DNA of 64,000 nt from an uncultured Eubacteriales bacterium. GTDB lineage: Bacteria; Bacillota; Clostridia; Christensenellales; CAG-314. The notes beneath the pieces are model-generated. The model had not been told where the DNA came from and searched no databases. It worked only from the letters and a program-made list of their open reading frames with translations. Location of the stretch: the NCBI GenBank assembly GCA_900544545.1, contig UQVY01000001.1, positions 1 through 64,000 on the forward strand, in the 5' to 3' direction. Both the position numbers and the translations under genes were made by a program. Below, one piece after another: positions 52,233 through 60,490 of this stretch (within the stretch, counting starts at the first letter, position 1; every line of letters starts with the position of its first letter).

Positions 52233-52805
52233 ATGTATCCTTTTTTCGCATTCGTCAAAAGAATGAAACACGTCAGGCGTTGGAGTCTTATGAGGAACGT
52301 TTCGGAGGAGAATCTTCTCGAGCATTCTCAGGAAACCGCGATGTTGGCTCACGCTCTCGCGGTCATAGGGAACGAGTATTTCGGTAAGAGTTACGAGCCC
52401 GAAAGAGCCGCGGCTCTCGCGCTTTATCACGACGCGACCGAAGTCGTGACCGGCGACCTGCCTACTCCCGTCAAATATCGCAACGACGAAATCCGTAAAG
52501 CCTATAAAGATATAGAGAAAAGTGCGGGAGAAGAGATTCTCGGTATGCTTCCCGAGAGAATGAGGAAGTATTATCGGGAGCTTGTTTGCGGCTGCGATTG
52601 CGTTGAATACGGGCTTATGAAGCAGGCGGACAAGCTTGCGGCTTATATAAAGTGCATAGAGGAAAGAGAAAGCGGGAACAAAGAGTTTCTGAGCGCGGAA
52701 AAAACCGTAAGACGCGAGCTTGACGATATCGCGGGCGAGGAAACGAGATTCTTTATAGAGAATTTTCTGCCCGCCTACGGACTCGACCTCGACCGACAGA
52801 AATAA
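52233..52805 (+). CDS. yfbR: HD-domain 5'-deoxynucleotidase YfbR
   Basis: YfbR removes the phosphate from 5'-deoxyribonucleoside monophosphates. The 190 residues match over their length: 'FVKRMKHVRRWSLMRNVSEENLLEHSQETAMLAHAL' with the first metal His, 'ALYHDATEVVTGDLPTPVKY' with the HD pair, and 'LMKQADKLAAYIKCIEE' with the distal Asp. It heads a cluster with a degenerate ABC ATPase, two bases downstream, and a C-terminal processing protease. Confidence 0.92.
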   Translation: MYPFFAFVKRMKHVRRWSLMRNVSEENLLEHSQETAMLAHALAVIGNEYFGKSYEPERAAALALYHDATEVVTGDLPTPVKYRNDEIRKAYKDIEKSAGEEILGMLPERMRKYYRELVCGCDCVEYGLMKQADKLAAYIKCIEERESGNKEFLSAEKTVRRELDDIAGEETRFFIENFLPAYGLDLDRQK

Positions 52806-52807
52806 TT

Positions 52808-53401
52808 ATGGAGATTGTAAGAGCGGAAGGACTCGGATACGCGTATCATTACGACGAAACCTTCGTTTTGAAAGACCTTTCTTTTTCGGCGGAGAGCGGA
52901 AAGATAACGGAAGTCGCTCTCGGATACGGGAAAACGACTCTTGCGAGGCTTTTGGGAGGGCTTCTGATTCCTTCCGAAGGGACGCTTCTTCTTAAAGGTC
53001 AGCCGCTGCTTTCCGTCCCGAAGGAAAAAAGAAATATTGCCGTAATATTCGAGGATTATGCTTTGATGAAAGGGACCGTTCGGGATAATCTCGCGTTCGG
53101 GCTTAAAGTCAGAGGCTTCGATAAAAGCGAAACGGAAAGAATAGTTGCCTTAGAGGCGGAAAAGTTTTCGCTATCGGATAAGCTCGACCTCAGCACCAGG
53201 AAGCTTTCCCGCATCGACGCTTTTATGACCGCTCTTGCAAGAGCCGACGCAAGGAAAATCGAGCTTCTCGTGCTGGATGACGTTTTTAAAGGCTTGGAGA
53301 AGGAAGAGAGGGAAACCGCCCGAAATACGGTCGAATCGTTAATTAGAGCGCATTCGTGCGCCGTGATAAATATTTCCGATAAAGGAGGAGAAAATGAATA
53401 A
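52808..53401 (+). CDS. Degenerate ABC-type ATPase without a partner permease
   Basis: The 197 residues follow the fold of an ABC nucleotide-binding domain: 'VLKDLSFSAESGKITEVALGYGKTTLARLLGGLLIPSEGTLLLKGQ', a Q-loop region where 'VFEDYALMKGTVRDNLAFGL' replaces 'VFQxYxLxPxxTVxxN', and 'ELLVLDDVFKGL' for Walker B. Key positions deviate: the first Gly of Walker A is Val, the signature LSGGQ reads 'LSRID', and the catalytic Glu after Walker B is Asp. No permease or binding protein is nearby. It may bind nucleotide without efficient turnover and act as a regulator. The stop overlaps the ctpA start. Confidence 0.75.
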   Translation: MEIVRAEGLGYAYHYDETFVLKDLSFSAESGKITEVALGYGKTTLARLLGGLLIPSEGTLLLKGQPLLSVPKEKRNIAVIFEDYALMKGTVRDNLAFGLKVRGFDKSETERIVALEAEKFSLSDKLDLSTRKLSRIDAFMTALARADARKIELLVLDDVFKGLEKEERETARNTVESLIRAHSCAVINISDKGGENE

Positions 53402-55277
53402 TTTCAACGACGAAGAAAAACGAGCCGACGGTTTGTCTTCGGGAAACGACGCCGAAAATAAAGCGAAGGATATTTCTGCCGAAGAAAAAGGAAGCGTTTC
53501 GGATTTTTATTCGGAAGAATACGAAAGGAAGATGTCCGGGAATGCGGAAAGAAACCGTTACGAAGGTAATTCCGCAGGCGTCGGAAACGATTCCGCGAAT
53601 CGCAGAAACGATGGTGGTAACGCAAACGGCAATCCTTACGGAGAAGCTTATAATAACCCCTACGGAGGAGCCTACAACAATCCTTACGGAGGTCGGAATA
53701 ATAATTACAATAACGGTTATCGCGGAACTTATTATACGAATCCCGAAAATCTCGGACGCGGAAAGGCCGTTTACGACCGGACGCAGGCGGAATCCGTCAA
53801 AAAGCGCGAACGCAGCAAAATTATAACGGGCATAGTCTTCGCCCTGTTGATTTTCCTTGCTTTCGTAATAGGAATGAGTTGTTCCGGTTCGATGAACCGC
53901 TCTTCGATGTACAACGAGATAATGGACAAAATCCGTAATAACTATCTCTTCGAATACGACGAAGAAAAGCTCGATTATTATGCGGGGCTCGGTATTTCGA
54001 CTCAGCTCGACGCCTATTCGAGAATCCTCGATCCTTACGAGTTTTACGAACTAATAAACGCGACCGATTCCGAGATGTTCGGTTTCGGTTACAGTCTGTC
54101 TGCGGACAATAAGTGGACGGTAACCACGGTCCTGACCGACAGTCCTATGGATTATGCGGTTTCCGCCGACGGAACGACCGTCGGACTTATGGAAGGGGAC
54201 GAGCTTGTTTCCGTCAATAATACGTCCGTTTCGGGAAAAACGAAAGAAGAGCTTATAAGCCTTCTCGATACGGATAAGATAACCCGGCTCGTTATAAACA
54301 GAAACGGACGGACGATAACGTTCAACGATATCGTGAGAAGGCTCGTCCGCGCGCGTTACGTCGAATACTTCTTCGTCGGTCAGAACGGAGAAATCTCCAC
54401 CAATATGAAGTATTACTTCGAGGAAAACGGCGTCGTTTATACGGATATGGACAACGGACAGGGAAACGTGAATATCTATCCCGATAAAATCACCGATCCC
54501 GAATGCTATCCGCACTATAGGAAATACGAGCTTGAAATCTTGAAAAACGCCGATAACGTCGGCTATATCAAACTCGATCAGTTCAGCTATACCGAAGAGG
54601 AAATGGTTTCGATGAAGACCACCGATTTCGACGCCGCGATGAACGCGTTCAGGCAGGCGTACGGCGGAAAAGGAAAGCTTATTCTCGACCTCAGGGGTAA
54701 TCCGGGCGGCTATAATAACTACTGCCTGTCGGTTGCAAGTTATTTGACTTACAACGGAAATTCGGGCGAGAATCTCCGTATTTACAGAATGGTCGACAAG
54801 AACGGAAACGAAGTAAGCGGCACCCAGACGAGCATCAGAACTAAATACGATCAGTATTTCGACGTAAACGCTGAAGGAGAGCAGATAGTCGTTCTGACGA
54901 GCGGAGGAAGTGCGAGCGCGAGCGAAATGCTCACGGGAGCCGTGCTGACTTACGGAACCGCGATTCAGGTCGGCAGACAGACCTACGGAAAGGGTATTTC
55001 CCAGACGGTCGAGCCTATCAAGTACGTCAATATAGAGGTTGACGGACAAAGAGTCATATCCGCATACGCGTTTTATTATACGTTTGCGTATTTCTACACT
55101 CCCGACGTTAAGGGAAGTACGAGTAAATACAATAACTACTGCAATCAGAGCGACAGAAACGGCGACGGAGTTATAGGCGAAGGCGAAAAAGCGATGGGAT
55201 TCGAACCGGAAGTCGAAAATCTTGCGGACGGCTTGTACGATTGCCTTGCGAGAGCCGTTCAGCTTCTCGGCAGATGA
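53394..55277 (+). CDS. ctpA: S41 C-terminal processing peptidase with an Asn/Tyr/Gly-rich cytoplasmic tail
   Basis: It is a membrane-anchored serine protease of the CtpA/Prc family facing outward. The first 140 residues are hydrophilic and low in complexity, with 'NNPYGGAYNNPYGGRNNN' repeats. A membrane segment follows ('IITGIVFALLIFLAFVIGMSC', about 143-163), then a PDZ domain (about 220-300, 'LMEGDELVSVNNTSVSGKTKEEL') and the peptidase core. The core has 'GKLILDLRGNPGG', nucleophile Ser in 'VLTSGGSASASEML' and general-base Lys in 'RQTYGKGISQT'. In sporulating relatives, CtpB-type enzymes cleave SpoIVFA, but membership of that subgroup is not certain. The stop overlaps nadD by four bases (ATGA). 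Confidence 0.9.
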   Translation: MNNFNDEEKRADGLSSGNDAENKAKDISAEEKGSVSDFYSEEYERKMSGNAERNRYEGNSAGVGNDSANRRNDGGNANGNPYGEAYNNPYGGAYNNPYGGRNNNYNNGYRGTYYTNPENLGRGKAVYDRTQAESVKKRERSKIITGIVFALLIFLAFVIGMSCSGSMNRSSMYNEIMDKIRNNYLFEYDEEKLDYYAGLGISTQLDAYSRILDPYEFYELINATDSEMFGFGYSLSADNKWTVTTVLTDSPMDYAVSADGTTVGLMEGDELVSVNNTSVSGKTKEELISLLDTDKITRLVINRNGRTITFNDIVRRLVRARYVEYFFVGQNGEISTNMKYYFEENGVVYTDMDNGQGNVNIYPDKITDPECYPHYRKYELEILKNADNVGYIKLDQFSYTEEEMVSMKTTDFDAAMNAFRQAYGGKGKLILDLRGNPGGYNNYCLSVASYLTYNGNSGENLRIYRMVDKNGNEVSGTQTSIRTKYDQYFDVNAEGEQIVVLTSGGSASASEMLTGAVLTYGTAIQVGRQTYGKGISQTVEPIKYVNIEVDGQRVISAYAFYYTFAYFYTPDVKGSTSKYNNYCNQSDRNGDGVIGEGEKAMGFEPEVENLADGLYDCLARAVQLLGR

Positions 55278-56356
55278 AACTCGGATTATACGGAGGGACG
55301 TTCGATCCTCCTCATATCGGACACGGCGAAATAGTTTCGTTTGCGTCGGGGAAGGGGCTTTTCGATAAGCTTCTGGTGCTTCCGTCGGGCAATCCTCCCC
55401 ATAAGAAAGGCGTTACGGATTTGAAATTCCGCTACGAAATGGCGAGTCTTGCTTTTTCCGATAAAGCGGAGCTGTGCGATTTCGAAATGAACGCAAAACG
55501 CTCGTATACCGTCGAAACCGCAAAGCATTTCTTTTCCGTAACGGGAGAGAAAAACGTTCTCGTTATAGGCGGAGACAGTTTCAGGGACTTTTTCTCGTGG
55601 TATAAGCCCGAAGAGATTCTGTCCTACTGCGACCTTGCGGTTTTTCCGAGAGTCGGCGCGGATTATTCCGAAACGCTTGACCGCGTAAATGCTTCGGGCG
55701 CAAAAATCGACCTTTTCGGCGACAGAATAACAGACGTGTCCTCGACGCGGCTCAAAACCGATCTCAGATTCGGTATGGACGTTACGGGAAGGGTTATTCC
55801 CGAGGTCGTTTCCTATATAAAGGCAAACGGTCTTTACGGAGAGTATTCGGAGATTATAAGCAAGCTTAAATCGGCTCTGAAACCGTCGAGATTCGTGCAT
55901 ACTTACAGAGTCGCGCTGAAAGCTCTCGAAATGAACGCAACCGTCGGGCTTGACGGAGAAAAGGTATTCCTTGCGAGTATTCTTCACGACTGCGCAAAGT
56001 ACGTTTCTCCCGAAGAATGCGGATTTATTCCTCCCGAAGGAATGCCCGAATCGGTTTATCACGCGTTTGAAGGAGCCGTAGTCGCGGAGAAGGTGTACGG
56101 CGTCAAAGACGAAGAGATTCTCGACGCAATACGCTATCATTGTACGGGTTGCGACGAGATGAAGCCCCTCGAAAAGCTCGTATACGTTGCGGATTATATC
56201 GAAGACGGACGGGGAGCGTATGCCGAGCCCGTGAGGAAGGTATTCGCCGGATACGGACTTGACGCCGCTTATGAAAAAGCCAGATCCGAAACCGAACGCT
56301 TTCTGCTTTCGGAGGGTAAAAAGTCCTTTGAATGCAGAAGAGGCGAAATCAAATAG
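55274..56356 (+). CDS. nadD-yqeK: Fused NadD nicotinate-nucleotide adenylyltransferase and YqeK HD hydrolase
   Basis: Residues 1-190 are NadD, which joins ATP and nicotinate mononucleotide in NAD synthesis: 'LGLYGGTFDPPHIGHGEIV', 'NPPHKKGVTDLKFRYEMASLAF', 'VIGGDSFRDFFSWYKPEEIL' and 'ISSTRLKTDLRFG'-like 'VSSTRLKTDLRFG'. Residues 200-360 are YqeK, an HD-type diadenosine tetraphosphate hydrolase: 'HTYRVALKALEMN', 'ASILHDCAKYVSPEE', 'HAFEGAVVAEKVYGV', 'AIRYHCTGCDEM' and 'VYVADYIEDGR'. The two genes are adjacent in Bacillus and here form one 360-residue frame without a stop. ATG 55274 is coupled to ctpA. Confidence 0.93.
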   Translation: MKLGLYGGTFDPPHIGHGEIVSFASGKGLFDKLLVLPSGNPPHKKGVTDLKFRYEMASLAFSDKAELCDFEMNAKRSYTVETAKHFFSVTGEKNVLVIGGDSFRDFFSWYKPEEILSYCDLAVFPRVGADYSETLDRVNASGAKIDLFGDRITDVSSTRLKTDLRFGMDVTGRVIPEVVSYIKANGLYGEYSEIISKLKSALKPSRFVHTYRVALKALEMNATVGLDGEKVFLASILHDCAKYVSPEECGFIPPEGMPESVYHAFEGAVVAEKVYGVKDEEILDAIRYHCTGCDEMKPLEKLVYVADYIEDGRGAYAEPVRKVFAGYGLDAAYEKARSETERFLLSEGKKSFECRRGEIK

Positions 56357-56414
56357 AAAATAGAATAAGACTATATAAATAACGATAACAGAGATTAAGA
56401 TAACAGAGGTTAAT

Positions 56415-56768
56415 ATGACGGCAAAAGAAACCGCACTCAGACTGTGCGAAATAGCAGATTCGAAGAACGCGCGCGATATAGGGATTATCGACGTGCAGAA
56501 ATCCAGCGATATTACAGATTTCTTTATTATATGCTCGGGCAGAAGTACGACGCAGGTCAAAGCCATTGCGGAAGAAATCGAATTTCAGATGGAAAAGCAG
56601 GGCGTTTACGCCTTTCACAAAGAAGGTCTCGTCGAAGGTAAGTGGATAGCTCTCGATTACGGAGAGGTCATAATGCATATTTTCCACGAAGAAACGCGGG
56701 CTTTTTATCAGCTTGAAAAGCTGTGGAACAACGGCTCGAATTACGAAGTCTATACTTCCGGGAAATAA
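56415..56768 (+). CDS. rsfS: Ribosome silencing factor
   Basis: RsfS binds ribosomal protein uL14 and blocks subunit joining under starvation. The 117 residues are typical: 'KNARDIGIIDVQKSSDITDFFIICSGRSTTQVKAIAEEIE', 'VEGKWIALDYGEVIMHIFHEETRAFYQLEKLW'. It follows nadD-yqeK as in Bacillus, where the order is nadD, yqeK, rsfS. Complete; AGAGG lies before the ATG. Confidence 0.95.
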   Translation: MTAKETALRLCEIADSKNARDIGIIDVQKSSDITDFFIICSGRSTTQVKAIAEEIEFQMEKQGVYAFHKEGLVEGKWIALDYGEVIMHIFHEETRAFYQLEKLWNNGSNYEVYTSGK

Positions 56769-56774
56769 CGCGAT

Positions 56775-57848
56775 ATGATCGGCTCTTCGGAAAAAGGAAA
56801 GGACGTTTTTGTCCTCGGAATAGAGAGTTCGTGCGACGAAACGGCGGCTTCCGTGGTAAAAAACGGCAGAGAAATGCTCAGCAACGTCATTCACAGCCAG
56901 ATAGAAATACATAAGCTTTACGGAGGCGTAGTTCCCGAAATCGCCGGAAGAAATCACGTGGAAGCCATCGATTCCACGGTAGCTCTCGCTCTTTCCGAGG
57001 CAAAGGTAACTATAAACGATATCGACGCTATTGCCGTAACTTACGGAGCCGGACTGGTCGGAGCTTTGCTGGTCGGAGTAAGTTTTGCGAAGGCTCTTTC
57101 TCAGGCTTCGGGCAAGCCTCTTTACGCGATAAATCATATAGAAGGACATATTGCCGCAAATTACATAACGAATAAGGAGCTTGAACCGCCCTTTATCTGT
57201 CTTCTTGCAAGCGGAGGTCATACGGCGGTAACGAGAGTCAACGATTACACGGATATAACCGTGCTTTGCTCTACGATTGACGACGCCGTGGGCGAAGCTT
57301 TCGATAAAGTCGCGCGGACTATGGGGCTTTCGTATCCCGGCGGAGTTTCGGTCGACAGGCTTTCGCGAGAAGGAAAACCGATTTATCGGTTCAACGACGT
57401 CGTCGTGGATAACGGAAACTTCTCTTACAGCGGGCTGAAAACCGCGGTCATCAATTTTCTTCATACCAAGACTCAGCAAGGCGCGAAAATCGCTTTAAGA
57501 AACCTGTGCGGAGAGGGCGACGTCGCAATCGAAGACGTCTGCGCTTCTTTTACTAAATACGCAATCGACGGTCTTATCGAAAGGACTAAGGAAGAGCTTG
57601 AGAAAAGCGGACTTAAATCGGTTGCGGTTGCCGGCGGAGTAGGAGCTAATTCTTATCTCAGGCAAAGGCTTTCGGATTTTGAAAAATCGGGATACAAGGT
57701 TTTTCTTCCCGATTTGAAGCTCTGCACGGATAACGGCGCGATGATCGCGGCTCTCGGGTATTACGAAATGACGAGCGGAAAATCTCCCGCGCCCGATACT
57801 CTTAACGCTATGCCGACTTTAAAACTCAGAGGAGAACGTCCGCATTAG
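56775..57848 (+). CDS. tsaD: tRNA threonylcarbamoyladenosine transferase subunit TsaD
   Basis: TsaD completes t6A37 modification of ANN-decoding tRNAs, with TsaB and TsaE. The 357 residues contain 'VLGIESSCDETAASVV', 'GGVVPEIAGRNHVEAI', the metal-binding 'HIEGHIAANYI', 'LLASGGHTAVTRV', 'DDAVGEAFDKVARTMGLSYPGG' and 'VAGGVGANSYLRQRL'. All metal and nucleotide motifs are intact. It starts six bases after rsfS. tsaB and tsaE are not in the window. Confidence 0.96.
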   Translation: MIGSSEKGKDVFVLGIESSCDETAASVVKNGREMLSNVIHSQIEIHKLYGGVVPEIAGRNHVEAIDSTVALALSEAKVTINDIDAIAVTYGAGLVGALLVGVSFAKALSQASGKPLYAINHIEGHIAANYITNKELEPPFICLLASGGHTAVTRVNDYTDITVLCSTIDDAVGEAFDKVARTMGLSYPGGVSVDRLSREGKPIYRFNDVVVDNGNFSYSGLKTAVINFLHTKTQQGAKIALRNLCGEGDVAIEDVCASFTKYAIDGLIERTKEELEKSGLKSVAVAGGVGANSYLRQRLSDFEKSGYKVFLPDLKLCTDNGAMIAALGYYEMTSGKSPAPDTLNAMPTLKLRGERPH

Positions 57849-57945
57849 GATTTAATAAGCAAACAGAGAAGAAGCTGTGGAGAAGATTTTGGAGAAAGAT
57901 GAGGTTTCTTCGAATCGTGTCGGGGGCTTTTTTTACGCTTTTGTC

Positions 57946-57974
57946 TTGACAAACGAAAGAAAATGAAATATAAT
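57946..57974 (+). promoter_or_regulatory. Strong promoter with a long untranslated leader
   Basis: Perfect TTGACA (57946-57951), 17-base spacer, perfect TATAAT (57969-57974). The next start codon is 450 bases downstream. Confidence 0.8.
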
Positions 57975-57980
57975 ACTCTT

Positions 57981-58200
57981 CACGGAAGAGTAAGCTCGCG
58001 AGTCTTACGCTTTGCGCGGGGCTGTGCCTCGGCGTATTATGGAATTCCGTAAAAGATAAGGTTCGATTCCTTAGCCTCAGAAGGGTGCATGGATTGCTGT
58101 CGATAAACGTCTCACGTTTGTCAGAGATTTTTTGCCTGATGTCTTACAGGCTTATAGTTATCGGTGTGGAAACCTTATAAAACAGACTTCCCGAAGATTG
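57981..58200 (+). ncRNA. Candidate structured RNA or long leader, unknown type
   Basis: The transcript begins with two adjacent hairpins (CTCTTC-ACG-GAAGAG; GTAAG-CTCGCGAG-T-CTTAC), then a GC-rich part, a hairpin TAAGG-TTCGATT-CCTTA that mimics a tRNA T arm, AAACG-TCTCA-CGTTT and GCCTG-ATGTCTTA-CAGGC. No open frame with a ribosome binding site lies between the promoter and the slipin gene at 58425. No tRNA, tmRNA, SRP, RNase P or common riboswitch signature is visible. It could be a free small RNA or the leader of the slipin gene. The pairing is seen; a function is not. Confidence 0.45.
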
Positions 58201-58424
58201 CGGTGCGATCGCGCAGTTTTCGTTCGCTTTGTCGGGACGCGGATACCGACGGATTCGAAGAGCCGATAAGTTTCGGATAAAGCCGGACCGAGGTCGGTTT
58301 TTCGGTCGTCTCAAGCGTTTTGCCGCGGACGAGGGCGGTAAGCGTCTTCCGGAAGTCTTTACGTTTAAAACGGTTCTTGCCGTTTATTATAAAAACGAGA
58401 GCCGTAAGGCAAAAGGAGGCGTAT

Positions 58425-59525
58425 ATGGGAAAAATCGTAGTCAATAAAGGTTGTAAAGGCTTGCTTTTCAGGGGCGGAAAGTTCAGGAAGATTCTGGAAG
58501 CGGGCGTTTATACGGAAATAGGCTCGAAAAAGATAGAGATTGCGGCGGTAAACGGGGAATTTCTTCCCGAAAACTGCGACGTAAAGAGTTTTGTCGGTTC
58601 AGAGCCGACTTTGGCGTCGTATCTCGAAACGATAACCGTGCCCGACGATTTCATTGCGCTTCATTTCGTGGACGGCGTGTTCGACGGGGACCTTACGAGC
58701 GGATTCCACGCCTTCTGGAAGGAATACGGAAAACACGAATTCAGACTTTACGATATGAGCGGAGACGTTCCCGAAGAGATTCCGGACTGGCTTAAAAGAA
58801 AGCTCGTTTATTTCGGCGTATGCGTTCTTCGTTCCGTTCCCGAAGGAATGAAAGCAAGGCTTTATATCGACGGGAAATTCGTTTCGGTTCTCGATTCCGG
58901 AGTATATTATTTCTGGAAAAACAGGGACGTGGAAACGCAGCTCGTAGATACCCGTCTTCGTCAGGCGGAGGTCGTCGGTCAGGAAATGCTTACCGCGGAC
59001 AGAGTTACGGTGAGGATAAATTTCGTCTGCCGTTATAAGATTACCGATTACGTAGGGATTGCGGGTAAGCTCGAGAATTTCGACGATCAGTTCCGTTCGG
59101 CTTTGCAGCTCGTGATAAGAGGTTTCGTCTGCAATATGAAAATGGACGAGCTTCTCGACGGAAGAAGCAAGCTTTCCGAGGATATTTTCGCCGCTCTCAA
59201 AAAGAAGGAAGGGGAATTCTGCGTGGAAATCGTCGACGCGGGCATAAAGGATATAATTCTCCCGGGCGAAATAAGGGAAATAATGAATACCGTTCTTATA
59301 GCCGAAAAACAAGCTCAGGCCAACGTTATTGCGAGAAGAGAGGAGGTTGCTTCGACGAGAAGTCTGCTCAATACCGCAAAGCTTCTCGAAGAAAACGAAA
59401 CTCTTCGTCGCCTTAAAGAATACGAGTACGTAGAAAGGATTTGCAAAAACGTAGGAAACGTAAGTCTTTCGGGCAGCGGCGATATTCTTTCTCAGCTTGC
59501 GGATCTTCTTAAAACCAAAAATTAG
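58425..59525 (+). CDS. Slipin/SPFH (Band 7) family protein without a membrane segment
   Basis: The 366-residue product has the Band 7 domain in its centre: 'RLYIDGKFVSVLDSGVYYFWKNRDVETQLVDTRLRQAEVVGQEMLTADRVTVRINFVCRYKI' is typical of slipins, which assemble on membranes as scaffolds for quality control. A helical C-terminus with 'ANVIARREEVASTRSLLNTAKLLEENETLRRLKEYEYVERI' follows. A second, weaker related block precedes it ('LFRGGKFRKILEAGVYTEIG'), so the N-terminal 150 residues may be a duplication of the domain start. There is no hydrophobic anchor. AAGGAGG precedes ATG 58425. The gene stands alone behind a 450-base leader. Confidence 0.85.
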   Translation: MGKIVVNKGCKGLLFRGGKFRKILEAGVYTEIGSKKIEIAAVNGEFLPENCDVKSFVGSEPTLASYLETITVPDDFIALHFVDGVFDGDLTSGFHAFWKEYGKHEFRLYDMSGDVPEEIPDWLKRKLVYFGVCVLRSVPEGMKARLYIDGKFVSVLDSGVYYFWKNRDVETQLVDTRLRQAEVVGQEMLTADRVTVRINFVCRYKITDYVGIAGKLENFDDQFRSALQLVIRGFVCNMKMDELLDGRSKLSEDIFAALKKKEGEFCVEIVDAGIKDIILPGEIREIMNTVLIAEKQAQANVIARREEVASTRSLLNTAKLLEENETLRRLKEYEYVERICKNVGNVSLSGSGDILSQLADLLKTKN

Positions 59526-59542
59526 TTCGGGAATTTAAAAAG

Positions 59543-59571
59543 GCGTCCTCCGGATCGAAGGACGCTTTTTT
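59543..59571 (+). terminator. Intrinsic terminator of the slipin gene
   Basis: GCGTCCT/AGGACGC seven-pair stem, nine-base loop, six T. Confidence 0.8.
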
Positions 59572-59669
59572 GTTGTAAAAGTTTTGATTGTCAATTCTTC
59601 GTAAAGTCTTTGATTGACGATTTTACCGATTCCGTAAAGTCTTTCGGATAAAGTCAAAACAGCTTGATT

Positions 59670-60479
59670 TTACTTGTTATAAAGGCTTCCGACTATCGAA
59701 TTCGATAAGCGGAAGGGAAGAATCCGCGCAAGCACGCAGAAAAACTGATATTTGAATCCCGCGGAATAAAGCGGTTTGACGTTTTTCTTTCCGGCTATCG
59801 AAACTATTCTTTTCGCGATGAATTCCGGCGGCATTCCGTTGGTTTCGTCCTTTTCCATAACCGCGACCGAGCGGGATATCCTTCCGCCGTAAACGTCGTC
59901 GCCCGTCGGAGTTTTTTCTCTTGCGGCGGTGAATCCCGTTTTAACGTCGCCGGGCATAACCGCGCATACGCTTATTCCGAAGGGCTTCAGCTCGTTTGCG
60001 AGTCCGAGAGTCAGAGTATTGACCGAGGCTTTCGCCGCAGAATAGAACACCTGATAAGGAATCGAGAGGAGCGAAGCGACCGAGCTTAAGTTAATAATCC
60101 TTCCGCCGCCTTGTTTTCTCATTGCGGGGACGACCGCCCTGATAACGTTGAACGTTCCGAAGAAATCCGCGTCGAAGAGTCTTTTAGCGTCTTCCGTCGA
60201 AGTGAATTCCGTTGCGCCCGATATTCCGAAGCCCGCGTTGTTGACGAGAAGATCTATTCGACCTTCTCTTGACAGAACCTCGCCGACTGCCGCAGCTACG
60301 GCTTTCTCGTCGGTAACGTCGGCGGTAACGTGGGCTATATCGTCGTAATCCGTGCCTCTGCGGCTGAATTCGTAAACCTTATAGCCCTTAAGGGAAAGAG
60401 CTTTTGCCGTCGCTTTGCCTATTCCGTTGGAGCCTCCGGTAACTATGGCGATCCTACCGGGTTTTTCTGAATGTTTCAT
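59670..60479 (-). CDS. Short-chain dehydrogenase, probably a 3-ketosphinganine reductase-like enzyme
   Basis: The 269 residues form a classical SDR: 'IAIVTGGSNGIGKATAKAL' (TGxxxGIG cofactor site), 'LVNNAGFGISG', 'IINLSSVASLLSIPYQVFYSAAKASVNTLT' (Ser and YxxxK) and 'MPGDVKTGF'. An extra C-terminal tail ('FKYQFFCVLARILPFRLSNSIVG') could lie in or on the membrane, as in enzymes acting on long-chain lipids. It follows a serine palmitoyltransferase-like gene after 11 bases in one operon, so reduction of a 3-keto long-chain base is the most likely job. SDR membership is certain; the substrate is inferred from context. Confidence 0.8.
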   Translation of the reverse strand: MKHSEKPGRIAIVTGGSNGIGKATAKALSLKGYKVYEFSRRGTDYDDIAHVTADVTDEKAVAAAVGEVLSREGRIDLLVNNAGFGISGATEFTSTEDAKRLFDADFFGTFNVIRAVVPAMRKQGGGRIINLSSVASLLSIPYQVFYSAAKASVNTLTLGLANELKPFGISVCAVMPGDVKTGFTAAREKTPTGDDVYGGRISRSVAVMEKDETNGMPPEFIAKRIVSIAGKKNVKPLYSAGFKYQFFCVLARILPFRLSNSIVGSLYNK

Positions 60480-60490
60480 TTTCTCCTCCG

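Noticed and set aside
55286..56566. 426-residue minus-strand frame opposite nadD-yqeK and rsfS
   Set aside because: It spans two strongly supported genes on the other strand and has Arg/Phe-rich shadow composition.
58060..58080. TTCGATT loop resembling a tRNA T arm, considered as tRNA-Sec or tmRNA
   Set aside because: No matching 5' acceptor strand, D arm or anticodon stem could be found upstream, and no tmRNA tag frame is visible.
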